From Hydnum rufescens UP504 (Eukaryota > Basidiomycota > Agaricomycetes > Cantharellales > Hydnaceae), in NCBI GenBank assembly GCA_014904985.1, contig MU128913.1:1-64000 (forward strand): a stretch of 64,000 nucleotides of DNA. The letters are read 5' to 3'. Positions within the stretch are counted from its first letter, which is position 1; the number at the start of each line of letters is the position of its first letter. This document shows positions 1-11,899 of this stretch, piece after piece. The position numbers and the translations under genes are program-made. A model generated the notes under the pieces. It did not search any database, was not told the origin of the DNA, and saw only the letters and a program-made list of their open reading frames with translations.

Positions 1-592
1 CTAGTAACTGTCTAGATTCGAGCTCACGAGTGTTAGAGTAGTCCTGAACTGTTATATTCTGGGTTCCCGTACGATTCGAAACCTGGAACAGATCTAACTC
101 GAGGTTTGGCCAAGGGGAAGGTCGCGTACTATGACCATGTCCGGTGCGTGGGGAGGTACTCCCGGACAAGACCCTGGGCTCTTGGGGTATGGCGGACAGC
201 TGGCCGGGTGAGAGCTCGTACCGTACAACTATTTCAGGAGTCCAAGTTATTTTCAATCCCAAAGTCATCCCCTGGTTGATCCGATCGGGGGCCAGGAATG
301 GCTTCCGGGAGGTTGGCTCCACAACAATGTAAGGTTTGGCTTCCTTTGTCACCAGTTGAACTAGACCCTGGTCTGTGTGTAAGAGTTACCCCAAGGGCCG
401 CAGATTCTTTCAATGGCAGTATAATTCCTTCGAGCCAAGTCTGGTTCTTTCAGATAGGAAGCCAGTACATTTGAGGTATCCCAAAGACAATGTTTCGCCT
501 GGATGACTGCAAGCTGGAGTAGGCCCAAGGTGGTGAATCCTACCTTGAGGTTGGACTTCTCAAGGTTGCGCGGTCTGGGCCCGTAGTTATTA

Positions 593-1509
593 CTAGTAGT
601 AGCTTTGCAGAACAAGGGGATTTCCTGTACAGTTTCCCCTAGAATGACTCTGCATTGCCAAATAGCGTGTGCCAGTACCAGGTCTAGCTTGTAGTAAGTA
701 GACCCCCATATGGAAGTCGTGTACAACCCAATTGAGGAAGTCGGTCGAGCCCACATCTAAGTCGTAGAGTAGCCAGTCAAGCCAGGTGGAGATGATCTTC
801 ACAGCCCGGGAGGGGCTATACTTGTTGCTTCGATCAAGTGAGGTACGGATGTACTCGCACAATTGAGATGAGTGACGGGTGGGTTCAAGCCCTACAGGCT
901 TCACGCATTCTTTTAGGGGAGTGGCCACCCTTCTTGAGGTATCCACCCTGTTTGAGAGGGGGCTAAGAGTTCCATCTATGAGTGGCCTGTGGGCTCGTTT
1001 GGAAACAGGAGTTCCAAGAGACTGATCCTTGAAGGATGGGAGAGCTATGCTTGCATCCGTAAGAACGTCGTAAGGTTTTTTAAGGGGAGTGGCCACCCTT
1101 CTTGAGGTATCCACCCTGCAAGGCAGGGGGTTAGGCAGCCGATTCCCATAAGTAGATGAGGACATTAGAGGTTGAGCTGTCAAGGATCTAGAGGCACTCT
1201 TGCCAATGTTCGAGTCACAAATATTTGCATCCCGGGGGGTGTACAGAGGGAGGATGAGGGTGCCGAGTTCGAACCATGGGCAGTCCTGTAGGGACTCGTC
1301 AATGGAGTTCTTACACACTCCACCAGTGTTAATTCGGTAGTATCCGAATTAAGGAGTGGGGAGGGACCGGAGGATGGAGGAGGTTCCGGTTCCAATGGAT
1401 TAGTCCAGTCCGTGGGACTGAGACCATTCCGCCTAGCCTGACAGGCTAGCAGTTCCTGGAGGGTTAGGGTTTCTATGCCCACTAGGGCAAAGTAAGAAGG
1501 TTTAGACAT
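593..1509 (-). other. Unrecognised overlapping open frames with an internal duplication
   Basis: Two overlapping minus-strand frames (593-1318 and 1180-1509) are open but begin without a convincing ATG context. I do not recognise a family. The frame contains the peptide RVDTSRRVATPLK twice because of a 36-bp direct DNA repeat. Unlike the sequence from about 1.9 kb onward, this segment still contains many CpG dinucleotides. A retrotransposon gag-like origin is possible but no zinc knuckle or protease motif is visible. The 144-332 and 361-756 frames are short and equally unsupported. Confidence 0.25.
915..1118. repeat. 36-bp direct repeat, two copies 168 bp apart
   Basis: Positions 915-950 and 1083-1118 are identical (start AGGGGAGTGGCCACCC, end ATCCACCCTG). 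On the minus strand both encode the same peptide within the open frame, so the repeat looks like an internal duplication of a coding segment. Confidence 0.85.
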
Positions 1510-1774
1510 AAGCTGGGAGTCACACCAGTGTGTAGTGCGTAATCAACAGGTCCGTGACTCTATGAGACAGACAGTTGATGGTGGTAAAAAAGATAGATTC
1601 CGGTCCTGCCATAACTAGCTATTAATGGACTGCTTATGTAATGAGTAGTGAATCTAGCTAGAAACCGGGGCAGCACCAAACTCCAGTGGAGAAGCTTTCC
1701 ACCGGGTCAAGGGGAACAGAAAAGAGGAAAGAGAAAGGGGAAGGGTAGACACAGACTACTACTTTCCCCAAGGT

Positions 1775-1816
1775 TTAGCCAAATGGTCTAAGGGACTCCC
1801 AACACCACTAACACTC
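1775..1816 (+). repeat. Dispersed repeat, possibly a tRNA-derived SINE head (copy 1)
   Basis: The segment around TAGCCAAATGGTCTAAGG resembles a tRNA A-box region, followed by GGACTCCCAACACCACTAACACT. A close copy with the same spacing lies at about 57970-58012. No clear B-box or cloverleaf could be closed by eye, so the SINE interpretation is only a suggestion; the repeat itself is visible. Confidence 0.35.
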
Positions 1817-1929
1817 AGGCTGGTCATTTTGGGCTTTCTGTGCTTTCTGCTCTGAGCATTTCTCTCTTCTCCTTTGTGCAGCAATGACATGTCTGATCAT
1901 TATAGCAACCTGCAGAGGTGGATGAGGCT

Positions 1930-2100
1930 GTATGACACAACCTGGTCAGCCACAAATGTACATCTAGTTAGATACAATGAGCTTGCATTTAAATAGTCTA
2001 ACTAGATGTTTTTAGGCGGGGGCCACTGGGGTGGATTTCAGATCCTCAGACAAGGGGCCCCAGGGGCCCCTTGTTCTGAACTTGGTGCATTGTGCTTAAG
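1930..2100. repeat. Palindromic repeat with GGGGCCCC tract (left copy)
   Basis: Perfect 13-bp inverted arms ACATCTAGTTAGA (1960-1972) and TCTAACTAGATGT (1997-2009) are followed by an AGGGGCCCCAGGGGCCCC tract. A homologous copy in opposite orientation lies at about 44085-44236, sharing CTGGTCAGCCA, the spacer ATACAATGAG and the palindrome. The pair could be termini of one 42-kb unit or two independent copies of a dispersed repeat. Confidence 0.6.
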
Positions 2101-2244
2101 TTCTCTGAAGGGCTGACCTCACTGTGCTTGGTGTAGCAACCATAATTATGCACTGTATTATGTTACTATACAAGCGTAAAAATTACTATATGATTCTTAA
2201 GTCGAATAGAGCATAAAATTGTAAGTGGGGGTACGTGTTGGAAA

Positions 2245-4082
2245 TCACTGGAAGTTCAATAGATCAAGGGTACCATCAGGATTGAACACAAGACATGAGA
2301 AATCAAACCCATCCAAAGTGACAGGAGGTAGCACAGTGTTGAAGGATTCCACACACCAGTTCTGCAGGACAACACCTGGATTAGTGGAGCCTAAAGTTGA
2401 GGCTCCAAGGTTTGGATCCATTGCTCCTAAATTTGAATTCATGGGTCCAATGGCCAAACTGGGATTGCCATTTGTCACAGTGCCAGGCTCCCAGTTTAGA
2501 TTGTCTGAGGTCCCAAAGTACAAATGAACGGTATCACCAACATTTGGCTCAGTCAGCCCAGAAGAAGGATTTGTCACCAGTTTCACTGCAGTTTCTGTGC
2601 CATTGACCAAGTCTGGGCCAAGATCCTCTGAGTCAGAATTCTCAATGAAGGCCTTTGATAGGTTAAGAGAGGCCTTTGAATTCTTGCCCTTTGAGGAAGC
2701 ACCTGAACCTGAGGGGCCATGAGGTTTGCATGCAGGCAGTTTGGATCGAGCCCATGTTGACAACAGCTCCTTGGAGGGTGGTTTTTGGCCCCCCTCAGGT
2801 CCAGCACCTGAATTTGCATCTTGGACATGGTACACAATGACTCAGTTATGGTCAATGATCAATGGGATGTCATCATCATCAGACCACTTCTCTAACTTGA
2901 TTGGACAACCTTTCCCCTTGTGGAATTTGGAGACTAGGAGGTGCCACTGTCCCCCCTCCCAGCTCTTGTTGGTGTGGGTCAGATGTGGGGCTGGACATTC
3001 ATCTTCACAAGGCCAACCTACAATGCATATACGGTTTCATTGAAGCAGGCCAAGGATTTGCACCCAAGGGACTGAAGCAGGGAACCATGTATGTCCATTC
3101 TCAATGAAGAGATTTCGCAAGTATTTGGATGTGGCAGAGTATGCAGAATCATGGCTCCTGAGTTCATCTTCTTGCCATTTCTTCTCAGTCTCTTGATGCC
3201 ACTTTGAAAGACCCCTTGCATCCAACTGTTGAGCAAGAACTTTGACAAACAAGTCATCAAGTGTCTTCTTGAGATTGAATTCTTCCTTGGCTAGTTGCTG
3301 TATTTCAGGGGAACTACAGAGTATTGCATTTTGCGCATGCGCAGTGTAGGCATTGGCATGACCACAAACAATGAATGAGATAGAGTGGACATCAAAAGTC
3401 CCCATGTGTGACATCTCACCCATGAGGTTCTTCTTCTTCCAAGAGATAAATTTGGCAAGTTTGGAGCCTGTTGTAAGTGCAACATCATTGTTGACCTTTG
3501 AGCATCAGGCAAGTGTGCAGAGTTCCTCCTGCCAAGCCTCTAGACCTTCAGGATCATCCTCATATTGCCCCTGCTCCTTTGCATATTCAGCAGAGAGCTC
3601 AGCCTGTGAAACTAAGACAGGGAGGACTGTTACTAGATACTCTCCCATATTTGGTTAAGAATTGGGTATTTACATTGTGGAAGCCCAGCTAATTTACATC
3701 TTTGTGCATACCCATTAAAAGGGTTGGGCAAGCACTTTGTGTGTATGGTACCTTCAAGGTTTGCAAGATGACGAACCATGGCAAGCGGACAATTGTATTT
3801 TTCTGCTGTGACCACCAGAGTGTGATCAAAGGCATCTGTTATGGCCTGTACCTCCTCCAGTAGCTCCACAGGCAGTGGTCCTGTTCTGTATTGCTTCATA
3901 TGAGGGTTATTGTCAGCACTGCCTGCCTGTGACCTGTGGAGGATGTCATCATCTTCCTCTTCCTCATTGAAATCATCATCCAGATCAGTGTTGGTGTTGG
4001 GATGGTTGTGGGAGACATTCGGCTCATTCTCCAAAGCCCTAGGCACCAGTGTTGTTTTGACCTTGATCAGATCTGGGGTCAT
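2245..4082 (-). pseudogene. Relic of a lineage-specific fungal protein family (copy A)
   Basis: Several minus-strand frames line up into one decayed gene: an acidic N-terminal exon (3633-4082, with a run of E/D residues), a middle part (3037-3423 and upstream) and a C-terminal part (2245-2835). The last two share a reading frame and are separated only by TGA codons. A segment reading VPWVQILGLLQ...IVGWP, followed by SDDDDIPLIID, matches the spacing of a second copy at 62.9-64.0 kb (VPWATLPRFLANN...MENWV and later DTAIVVDQ). I do not know a function. The type belongs to the large uncharacterised families that expand in mushroom genomes. The stops are TGA, consistent with CGA-to-TGA decay. Exon borders are uncertain; one intron probably lies near 3612-3650, ending in TTTCACAG. 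Confidence 0.5.
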
Positions 4083-4195
4083 TACTAAATCACATCAAAA
4101 CAGGTCATGACCACAGTCAAATCAAAATGAGGTCAAAATGCTAGGCACCCAATCACATTGTGGCAGAATTAGCCAAGACTATATAACCTGGAAGC

Positions 4196-6790
4196 CTAAC
4201 TACTGTTTGCCCACCCTGCAGTCTGAGTGAGGCTCTCACCTAACATATCCTGGCTGAGCTCGGCATTTTCGGCCTGAGTCAGGAGATCTAGTTGTTCTGT
4301 TTCCACTTGTGCATTTGTTATACTTGTGAACCAAAACTCCTTCCATACAGTGTGATCCAAAGAAAAGTCAAAAATATCAGTGAGTGGCCAGTCCTTTTTC
4401 TCTGCTACTTGCACCTTTGAACAATTAGTAATTGTGATGATGAGGACACATGGACATAGATGTACTTGAGGTGGTGCAGCAATCATCATAGATGGCATCT
4501 GTTCAAGAATTTCATGTTCAGCTTCATTGAGATCTTGAAGGAGGCAGCTGTGCAAGGTCCCATACAAGGTGCTGTGATGCTCTCCACTCCCCCTTTCTTC
4601 ATGAATGGTGCCAGATGCTTCCTCCTCATCCATCATTTGTGCCCCTGTAGGATCATTATCCTTGGTTGAAGAAGCAAGACCAAGCTCATGCTTGAGTCGC
4701 TTCCATGCTGTACCCTCTGTGCTTGCTGACTGTGAATGCCAAGCTTTACTGTTGACACCTTCTCCAACTTGCTTATGCTAAGTCTACTGCATGATTTTGT
4801 TTTTACTGAGCCTGTGATACTGAAGAATCCCTCAGTCCCAGCTGAATTGCAGACAAATGAAAGGAGAAGCAATGCAAGTTGCACGAGGGGCTCATTCTGA
4901 GATGCAGCCTTCCATATTAGAATAGGATCATGAGACTGTCAAGATATTGAGGGTGAGTAAGTATAATGAAATATTGGCATATCAATGGCACTTGTACTGG
5001 TGATATCTCCATCAGCAACTTCTCTTCCCAGTCCCCATTTCCAAATACCTCTCCAGATGAGTTGACATATTCATAGAACCAAGAAGAAAGGCCAGTGGGC
5101 AGTTCCAGCTCAAACATGTGAGCATAAAGCTGCTTGACCATGGTGCAAAGAGCCATGATTGATAGTGATGGTAGAAATAAACGATGTCTCAGAAATGGAT
5201 TCAGGGTGACAGCCAAGATGAAAGGCTCATGGTCCACCTTCACCCAGCACTTGTGAATGCTTTCAATGATCGCTCGGACAGGTGCATGTTGGATAGATTT
5301 GGATTGGAGCATGCAGTGTAATGATGAAATAATTTTGCAAATATAAGGGAGACTTGGTTGGCTCAGGTCCAGGCACCCTGGCAAACATTGACAGCAATTG
5401 CTAAGGGTTCAATATGGGATAAGACACTAATTATCAAACTGCATTAGAATAGATCAGGCATCTGGCCACAGGCCACAGGCAGATTAATGACGTACAGTTT
5501 AATGCCATCCCAGAAACTTGTTCACAAGATGGTGGCTATGATTATATCTGCCTTGCGGCTCTGTTCCGGCTTCTTTCTGGCAGCTGTACGAAGCTCCTCC
5601 CTTCACTTAATAGCAGTGGTATGAAGGGGTGTCTCAAGTTTGACAAGACAGCCAACTGCATGGGAATGTGAACACCAATGTGTAATCACCAGTTTGAGAA
5701 GTGTGAGTACATGCTTAGTGAATTCCTCAAAAGTACACTGCTCCATATAAAGTAGATGGAGAGCCTGAGAATGGTTATTGAACCAGGTGACAATATCAAG
5801 GGCTTCGTCAATAAGTGCAGACAATATAGGGTTATTTTTGATATAATCAGCAAGTAGCAGCTGCATCTAGAGAAAGCAATGAATGAAAGCTGATTGGCAT
5901 CCCATAAAATACATACCTGGTGAGCATAGCAGTCGGCAATGAGAAGATTTGGAAATAGCCCACGTAGACAGAGACGGGCAGCTCATGAGTCTCCCCCAGC
6001 ATCTGAGACCCATCCTATGAGTTTCATTCCCAGCATACCCTCAATATAATCCTTTTCATTTAGAATAAGTTGCAACAAATTATTGGCAGTCTTTGCCTCT
6101 GCAGATACATCTCGAACATGTGTTATGCAGATCTAAGTGGATAGATTACCAAATGACATGGACCAATGAACAAAGGGCTTACTTGGTTGGCAGCAGTCAC
6201 CAGGAATGCGATAAGGTGGTTTTTGGAAATGTCTTTCCACCCGTCACATTGGCCAGTGGCAAAATGGCCTTTCTGAAACTCGTAAAGTGACTGCTGTGTT
6301 GTTTCATGTTCCTCATCAAGTAACGGTCCCGAAAGCTGATGTCAGTTTGGTAGCAAATACTGAGGAAGCATAAGCTTGAATAATTTGCGCACTTCTGGAT
6401 CCTCAAGGGAATTAAATGACCAGCCAACAGAAATTGCAGCATGCAACAGAAGATTCGCAAATTGCTGCTGATTTGGGATTGCTGGCACATTGCTTGACTG
6501 TGACAACAGTTGAGTGGCTGGCTGTACCATAAATGTGTTGGATGGAAGGGAATATCGTGGGGGGTGTGTGCCAGACCCAAGTCCTGGGATAGATTGTTTC
6601 TCACTCAGATTTGATGTTGAGTGATCCTTGAGCCATTGCTGTCCTTCATGTCAGGCCTCTGGAGAAGCATTAGGGCAATGTACTAGATGGCAAGCAAGCT
6701 TGGGGGTTGAGCCTTGAATAGCAGGGACAGATTCATCACCGATGGCTATATATTATTGTATGCAGGTTGTCAGGGTTATCCAAACAGGGT
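4196..6790 (-). pseudogene. hAT-family DNA transposase relic
   Basis: Fragments in order along the minus strand match fungal hAT transposases. There is a BED-finger remnant near 6.65-6.7 kb (CHLVHCPNASPEA), then the start of the catalytic region at 6.34-6.53 kb (LEDPEVRKLFKLMLPQYLLP, HQLSGPLLD) followed by CDGWKDISKNHLIAFLV. A helical region at 4917-5384 (DHEPFILAVTLNPFLRHRLF) leads to the C-terminal hATC dimerisation segment at 4633-4884 (LLLSFVCNSAGTEGFFS). The acidic tail at 4196-4636 (PLTDIFDFS...FW) is also typical. hAT transposases excise and integrate elements flanked by short inverted repeats and 8-bp target duplications. This copy has stops and frame changes throughout, so it cannot encode a full protein. 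I did not find its terminal repeats. Confidence 0.75.
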
Positions 6791-7209
6791 CTTTAGGGAT
6801 TCAATGGTGAAGAACTCGCCTTTTTGCATTAGGTCAGATTCTGGGGTACTCATTTCTCAATGACCACTAGCAACCCCAGCAGCATTCTGGTCTCAGATTC
6901 TAGCAAAGACAACATGTACACAGCCACAGCACTTGAGAGCACGGTGAGTATTGTTGGTAAGATACTTTTGGTCTGTGTCATGAAAATGCCTTTTGAGAGT
7001 GCTACTGGGCCTTGGCATTTGTAGAGTGGGGGAATTAGGGATGGATAGATATCTAAATATGGTAGGCTATAAGAGGGAAGGCACACTTAAGCAATAGACT
7101 TTGTGTCTGACAGCATCAAAACAAACACAAAAACAAAATCATGTGACACTTGCATTTGCAGTCACCTAAGTAGATTCTGGTATATATATGACCTAGAAAT
7201 ACCTCAGAT

Positions 7210-8801
7210 CTACCTAGGAGCCTTTATCTGAGCACAATCTATTTTGACCTGTATAGACCTTTCTGACCTGACCCTTTTGACTTTTGATTTGACCCAGAAT
7301 TGACCAAGGTCAAGGTCTATAACAACACTGCTAGGCACCATCTGGTCATATCTGACTTCAAATGGGACTTCAATAGTGCCAGCAGGCTTCCTAGAGTGTA
7401 GGCCATGAGATAATGATGGCAGGGGCTCCCTCACTGCTGCTGCTGGCTTCAATGGCAGACAGAGTGATGCAGGTGTGGCTATAAGAGGGATTGGTGACTT
7501 CACAGCCAAGTGAGAACTTTGCATGGTTGATTTCCATTCCACAGACCCAGATGCAGGAGACTGTCCACTGGAAAGAGAGAACAATTAGATACAATGGATT
7601 CAAAAACAGATGAATGAATAAACATACTCTATGGTGCATGCAAGGGCCTTCCACAACTTCAAGATCTTGACCTCAAACTGTTCCAGATTGAGACCATGAG
7701 TCTCAGCAAAGAACAAAAGTCCCTCAATAATGCCCAGAGCACCACAACAACCCTGCCTCATCTCCTCGGCAAGACAGGAAACTGATACCCCTTGGAAAAT
7801 GTGATTGAGGGTGTGATCAATGTACTCACAATCCTCACAGGGTCCTTCCTGCCATCAGGCAAAGCCAATAAGATGGCATGAACATCAGTGGCATCCCATA
7901 CATGTAAGAAGTCCCCAGGACACACCTCAGGAATGCTGGGAGGCAAACGAAGTGCTAACTCTTGTGCCTCATTAAGTAACTTGAGAGGATCATTGATTTT
8001 CTGCACTTCATCGAGTAGTTGGCTTGGCGTGTCAGATTGTGGTGAAGGAGGGTGTCGTCCAATGAAATGTCAAAGACTGGAGACTGGAGGCACATGGGTG
8101 GGACCTCACCAGAAGTATTGAGCATGGAAACCAGCACATCCTCAGACTCAAAACCCTCAAAGGCCTGAGATTGGTAATTGTCACTGAAATTGGTGGTGTT
8201 GGAGGGAGAACCATATGCAACATCATTATCTGCATGCAGCTGGCTCCCACTCATGAACATTTGAGATCAGGACAAAGGCTTCTGCTTAGAGGGAACTGAT
8301 GGCTCAGGTTGCATCTCAACATATGCACAATTGGTCTGGAAGTAGAAGGCACTGAGGTGGAGGCAGAGGCAGTGATGTGAACATTGCCGTTGCATCATTT
8401 GACACCTGGAGGTCCAGACTTCTGGGTCTGCAAGGTGTAGCATGTCAGAACAAAATCATGATAGGGAATCACTGAAACTTATGGTATTTGGCAACTCATC
8501 CTCATCTGAGGGCTGTTAATCAGATCTGTTGTGAATAGCCTTGTGTTTTCTGGCTTGGGTTTTCAAACATATCTGTTTTGAGAAGCTGGAAGCCTGTACC
8601 AAGCAACACATAAGAAAGGATTGCCAATGACATGGGCAGATTAGTGACATACTTTCTCAGGTACCTCACTCCCATCTGAGGATTCCTCCACCTCCATGGA
8701 CTCCTTGGCAACCTTGCAGCTTGTGAAGCAGGATTTTTGGTATGTTTTTGGCTTTTAGCATTTGCTGAGGGTAGCGAAGAATGGCCGAGTGTAGATGACA
8801 T
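7210..8801 (-). pseudogene. Unrecognised minus-strand gene relic
   Basis: A minus-strand series of frames looks like one spliced, decayed gene. It includes 8520-8801 (basic and serine-rich, starting MSSTLGHSSLPSANAKSQKH), 7955-8260, 7758-8006 (LPPSIPEVCPGDFLHVWDAT) and 7210-7654. No domain is recognised. The surrounding DNA is CpG-poor like its transposon neighbours. It may be another lineage-specific family relic. Confidence 0.3.
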
Positions 8802-8999
8802 TGTGAATCAGTACTCTAGCCAAGTCATTCAAGAATGGCTTCAGGAACTTCTCAGGCTTGAATACACAATACAATGGGTTGCTGGTGGGTGTGTATGAGA
8901 AGCCCAGTTTGGGTGAGGAAAGGATAAAGAGTGGGTATCAAGTTAAGTGGAAAGGATATGGATCCAGAGGGAGTGTAAAGGCCACTAGCAGCAAATATA

Positions 9000-9215
9000 T
9001 CCAGATGCCCTATCTGAGAGGTTCAAGAAAAAATCCAGGAACCTCTCAAGATGAGGCAGTTTGGGTTGTGCAATGCTGGTCAGGACAACTTGATTGAGAT
9101 TGTTAAGTTCTGCAAAACAAGAGTAGACTGCACTCAGAGCACCACTTCCCACCTCTCTATCTGAGATGTTCAAGAGTAACCAGGAACCTCTCTAGACCAA
9201 GTGGTATGGGATAAT
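9000..9215. repeat. Two copies of a short fold-back repeat
   Basis: GAGAGGTTC...GAACCTCTC (about 9016-9047) forms 9-bp inverted arms. A related copy at about 9162-9193 (GAGATGTTC...GAACCTCTC) keeps the right arm but has a mismatch in the left. Both are preceded by a similar TATCTGAGA context, so this is a small duplicated repeat. Confidence 0.5.
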
Positions 9216-9628
9216 GCAACATATGGGGTAGCCAAAAAAGCCAGAACTTGCCATGTCACTCAACATCAATTTGGCACATCTATAATAGGCATATTATTTA
9301 TCGATGTACATAGATACTACAGGCAACAAATTGAACAAACACAGCAGGGAGAAATAATAGAGAGGAGAGGGACATGATGAGAAGAGAGAAGAGCAACACA
9401 AAATGAGGAGTGATGGGGATGAAGAGGAGCATAACAGAAATGAAGAGAGGTGAAGGGCACCGAAATGAGGTGGACACTATCATGGCCCACTGAACATGGG
9501 TGTACCTGCCTTTAAAAAGAGGGTGGGTGTGGAGAGGATGAGTCCCATTCAATGAACCAGACTTGGGAGTCGAGGAATCCAAAGGCTTCCATATGGCATG
9601 GATGGGATGGTCGGGAATACAATACGGC

Positions 9629-11282
9629 TTAATTGCCTGCAGCCACAGCAGTTTTTGCCATTCGTCCAAGCTCACAAACCAGAACATCATACAGTCCATG
9701 AGTGATATAAAGTGGCACCCAGAATGCCAAAAGATTCTGGTTGCACTGATCCATGTGAGCACTCACAATCATCTTCAAGCAGTGCTGTATAACATCATAT
9801 TCCTGGTCAAGTGTAGCCAGAAACCATGCTGTGGTGAATTCCACTTGATCTAACATGCACTGTGGATATTCGACCTCAACTGCAACCAATGGAGGAAAAT
9901 GATGCAAGTCCAGGAAATGGTATCAAATGAAGGTCTGTATTCCTGAGTCTCCTTCAAGTGGGGGTGGAAAGAGATGAAGCATGCAAAGATCACTGATCTC
10001 TCTGCAGGTGGGGCATTCTCCAGCATCAATGTCAAGTCATCAGCAGATTGCTGGTGTGCATAGCACATTTCAACATAGTCTGGATCCAACACCCATCAAA
10101 AGGAAGCAATGGACTCCTGGTGCACCACTGCAATTTCGGTTGCCTCCTTGAAGTCAAACAGCCTAGATCCAGGGGAGTTCCGGAAACAAGAGAGCATGGC
10201 ATCCTGTTGCAGCTGCGATGTGAAGGCCAACATGACCTTCTTCTTGAGGCATGCTAGGCCCTTTCCTCCCTTGTTCTTCCAGACACGAACACTGAAGAAG
10301 TGGTCTTCTGAAAGATGCTTGAAGACCTCCCTGATGTTCACATCACCAGTAACACCAGAGAACTTGATGCAGAACCAATCACCAACAAAAATGGGAGGAT
10401 CCAGATTCACTGGAGAAGCCTCAGCAGTTTCATTACTCTCTGTGCCTGGCTGTCCATTGTCATCAGTCCAAATGTTGAGATCATCAAATTCACTTGAAGG
10501 AATGATGGGTGAATCCTTGGGAGAGACTGGCAAGCCCACTTGTCACGCATCCACTTGCATGGATGTGTCATGATCATGGTCAGAGGACATAGGATCAGGC
10601 AGCTGACTGACTGTCTGCACCTCTGGAGCCTGATCCTCCAACATGGCATTTTCTGGCTCTGGCTGATCATGGTGGAGCCCCTGAACCAAGGGGAAGTCCC
10701 GATCAGGAGGGGGAATGTGAGGGGAAGCCAGGGGGGGTGAATGATGCATTGGGGAACACAAATGAGGGCCAAGAGAGGGCAAGCAGTCACCAGAATGCCT
10801 GTCATGAGCAGGAGAACACAGGGCACAGTCAGAAGAAGAGGAGCCACCACGAGAATACAGGCGATGTTCACAAGAACACAAGTGATGGACAGACAGCAGA
10901 TGATGGCCAGGAGAGTACAAGCGATGATCACCAGACCATGAATGATGGCAAGGAGAACCCAAAGGACAGTGAGAACCCGAGTGGGGAAGATGTGAGGGAC
11001 CAACAGGGGACTGTGAATGTCAAACAGGTGACCTTGCATGAGAGCAGGGAGGATACTGAACATGAGAAGGACAAGAGATGAATGAGGCAAAAGCGCAATT
11101 GTGCTCAGCACGGTCTTGCTCAATATGGTCTTGCTCAACACAGTCACTCTCAGCATGGTTGCGCTCAGCACAGTTGTGCTCAGACTCAAGGTACTCTTCT
11201 CCCCAGATGGGAGAACAAGACCGTGACCAGCCTTGAGAGGGTCCATACTCAGCCTCATGCTGGGCACTCTTGGGCCTATCAA
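9629..11282 (-). pseudogene. Unrecognised minus-strand protein relic
   Basis: The frames 10543-10962, 10096-10539 and 9850-10092 are one reading frame interrupted by stop codons (for example GCG TGA CAA near 10540). After a frame change near 9907 the sequence continues into 9629-9907. Recognisable stretches include VNLDPPIFVGDWFCIKFSGV, VREVF-like and FFSVRVWKNKGGKGLACL, then FWVPLYITHGLYDV. No known domain can be assigned; it looks like a mushroom-specific family decayed mainly by TGA stops. The 5' part (10.7-11.2 kb) is a low-complexity region repeating CAC/GAA-type codons on both strands. Confidence 0.35.
11196..11259. repeat. 64-bp duplicated segment, copy 1
   Basis: This stretch (CTTCTCCCCAGATGGGAGAA ...) recurs at 22005-22069 with only a few differences. 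On the minus strand both copies encode EYGPSQGWSxSCSPIWGE. The second copy starts about 50 bp after the copia 3' target duplication, so a larger duplicated unit probably contained both. Confidence 0.8.
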
Positions 11283-11699
11283 TTGGTCCTAAGAAATGAG
11301 TTCATCTCCTTGCTCCTTAGTAATTACAAGCAATGTCTTACCTTGATCAGCATTGATGGAACGACAGCACTTCTTTGCATGCTTTGGGTAGCCTGGAGGC
11401 CCTGGAGGGCAGAGCTCCATCTCTCCAGTACATAGTGCTCTAAGCCAGAACAGTAAACTCTGCACTTTTTCTGAGCCTCCTGGATGATAGAGAGAATGTG
11501 CTCTCAGGGACCAGGAATTCCCAAGAATGCCATGGGGAAGTCTGTTGTGATTGCTGCCCAATGGGGTCCCTTTGTGCTTCCTTGAGATGCCAGTCCTTGA
11601 TGGATTGGCACTGACATTTCTTCATGAAGTCATCATCTGATGGCTCTTCTGAAGAATAACCCTCTTTGCCCTGGAATCCAAAGTAATGGATTGGGTCAG

Positions 11700-11890
11700 T
11701 AGTGAGGGCAGGTGTGTCAACAGCACTAGTGACAGGTGAGTCAACAGCACTGGTGAGGGGTGCATCAACAGCACTAGTGATGGGTGCATCAACAGCACTA
11801 GTGATGGGTGCATCAACAGCACTGGTGAGGGGTGCATCAACAGCACTGGTGAGGGTGTGTCAACAGCACTAGTGATGGTGCGTCAACAGC
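11700..11890. repeat. 24-bp minisatellite
   Basis: About seven tandem copies of a 24-bp unit of the form GTGCATCAACAGCACTAGTG + ATGG, with G/A and C/T variation. It keeps frames open on the minus strand, giving the leucine/valine-rich shadow frame at 11622-11846; I do not regard that frame as a gene. Confidence 0.85.
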
Positions 11891-11899
11891 AGGCTTGAT

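Noticed and set aside
2225..3107. Plus-strand frames between 2.2 and 3.1 kb
   Set aside because: They mirror the minus-strand relic, which shows homology to the copy at 62.9-64 kb; the plus frames show no family features.
10737..11081. Plus-strand 114-residue frame rich in N, T, E, H and Q
   Set aside because: It is antisense to a longer decayed minus-strand frame and made of short GAACACA-type repeats.
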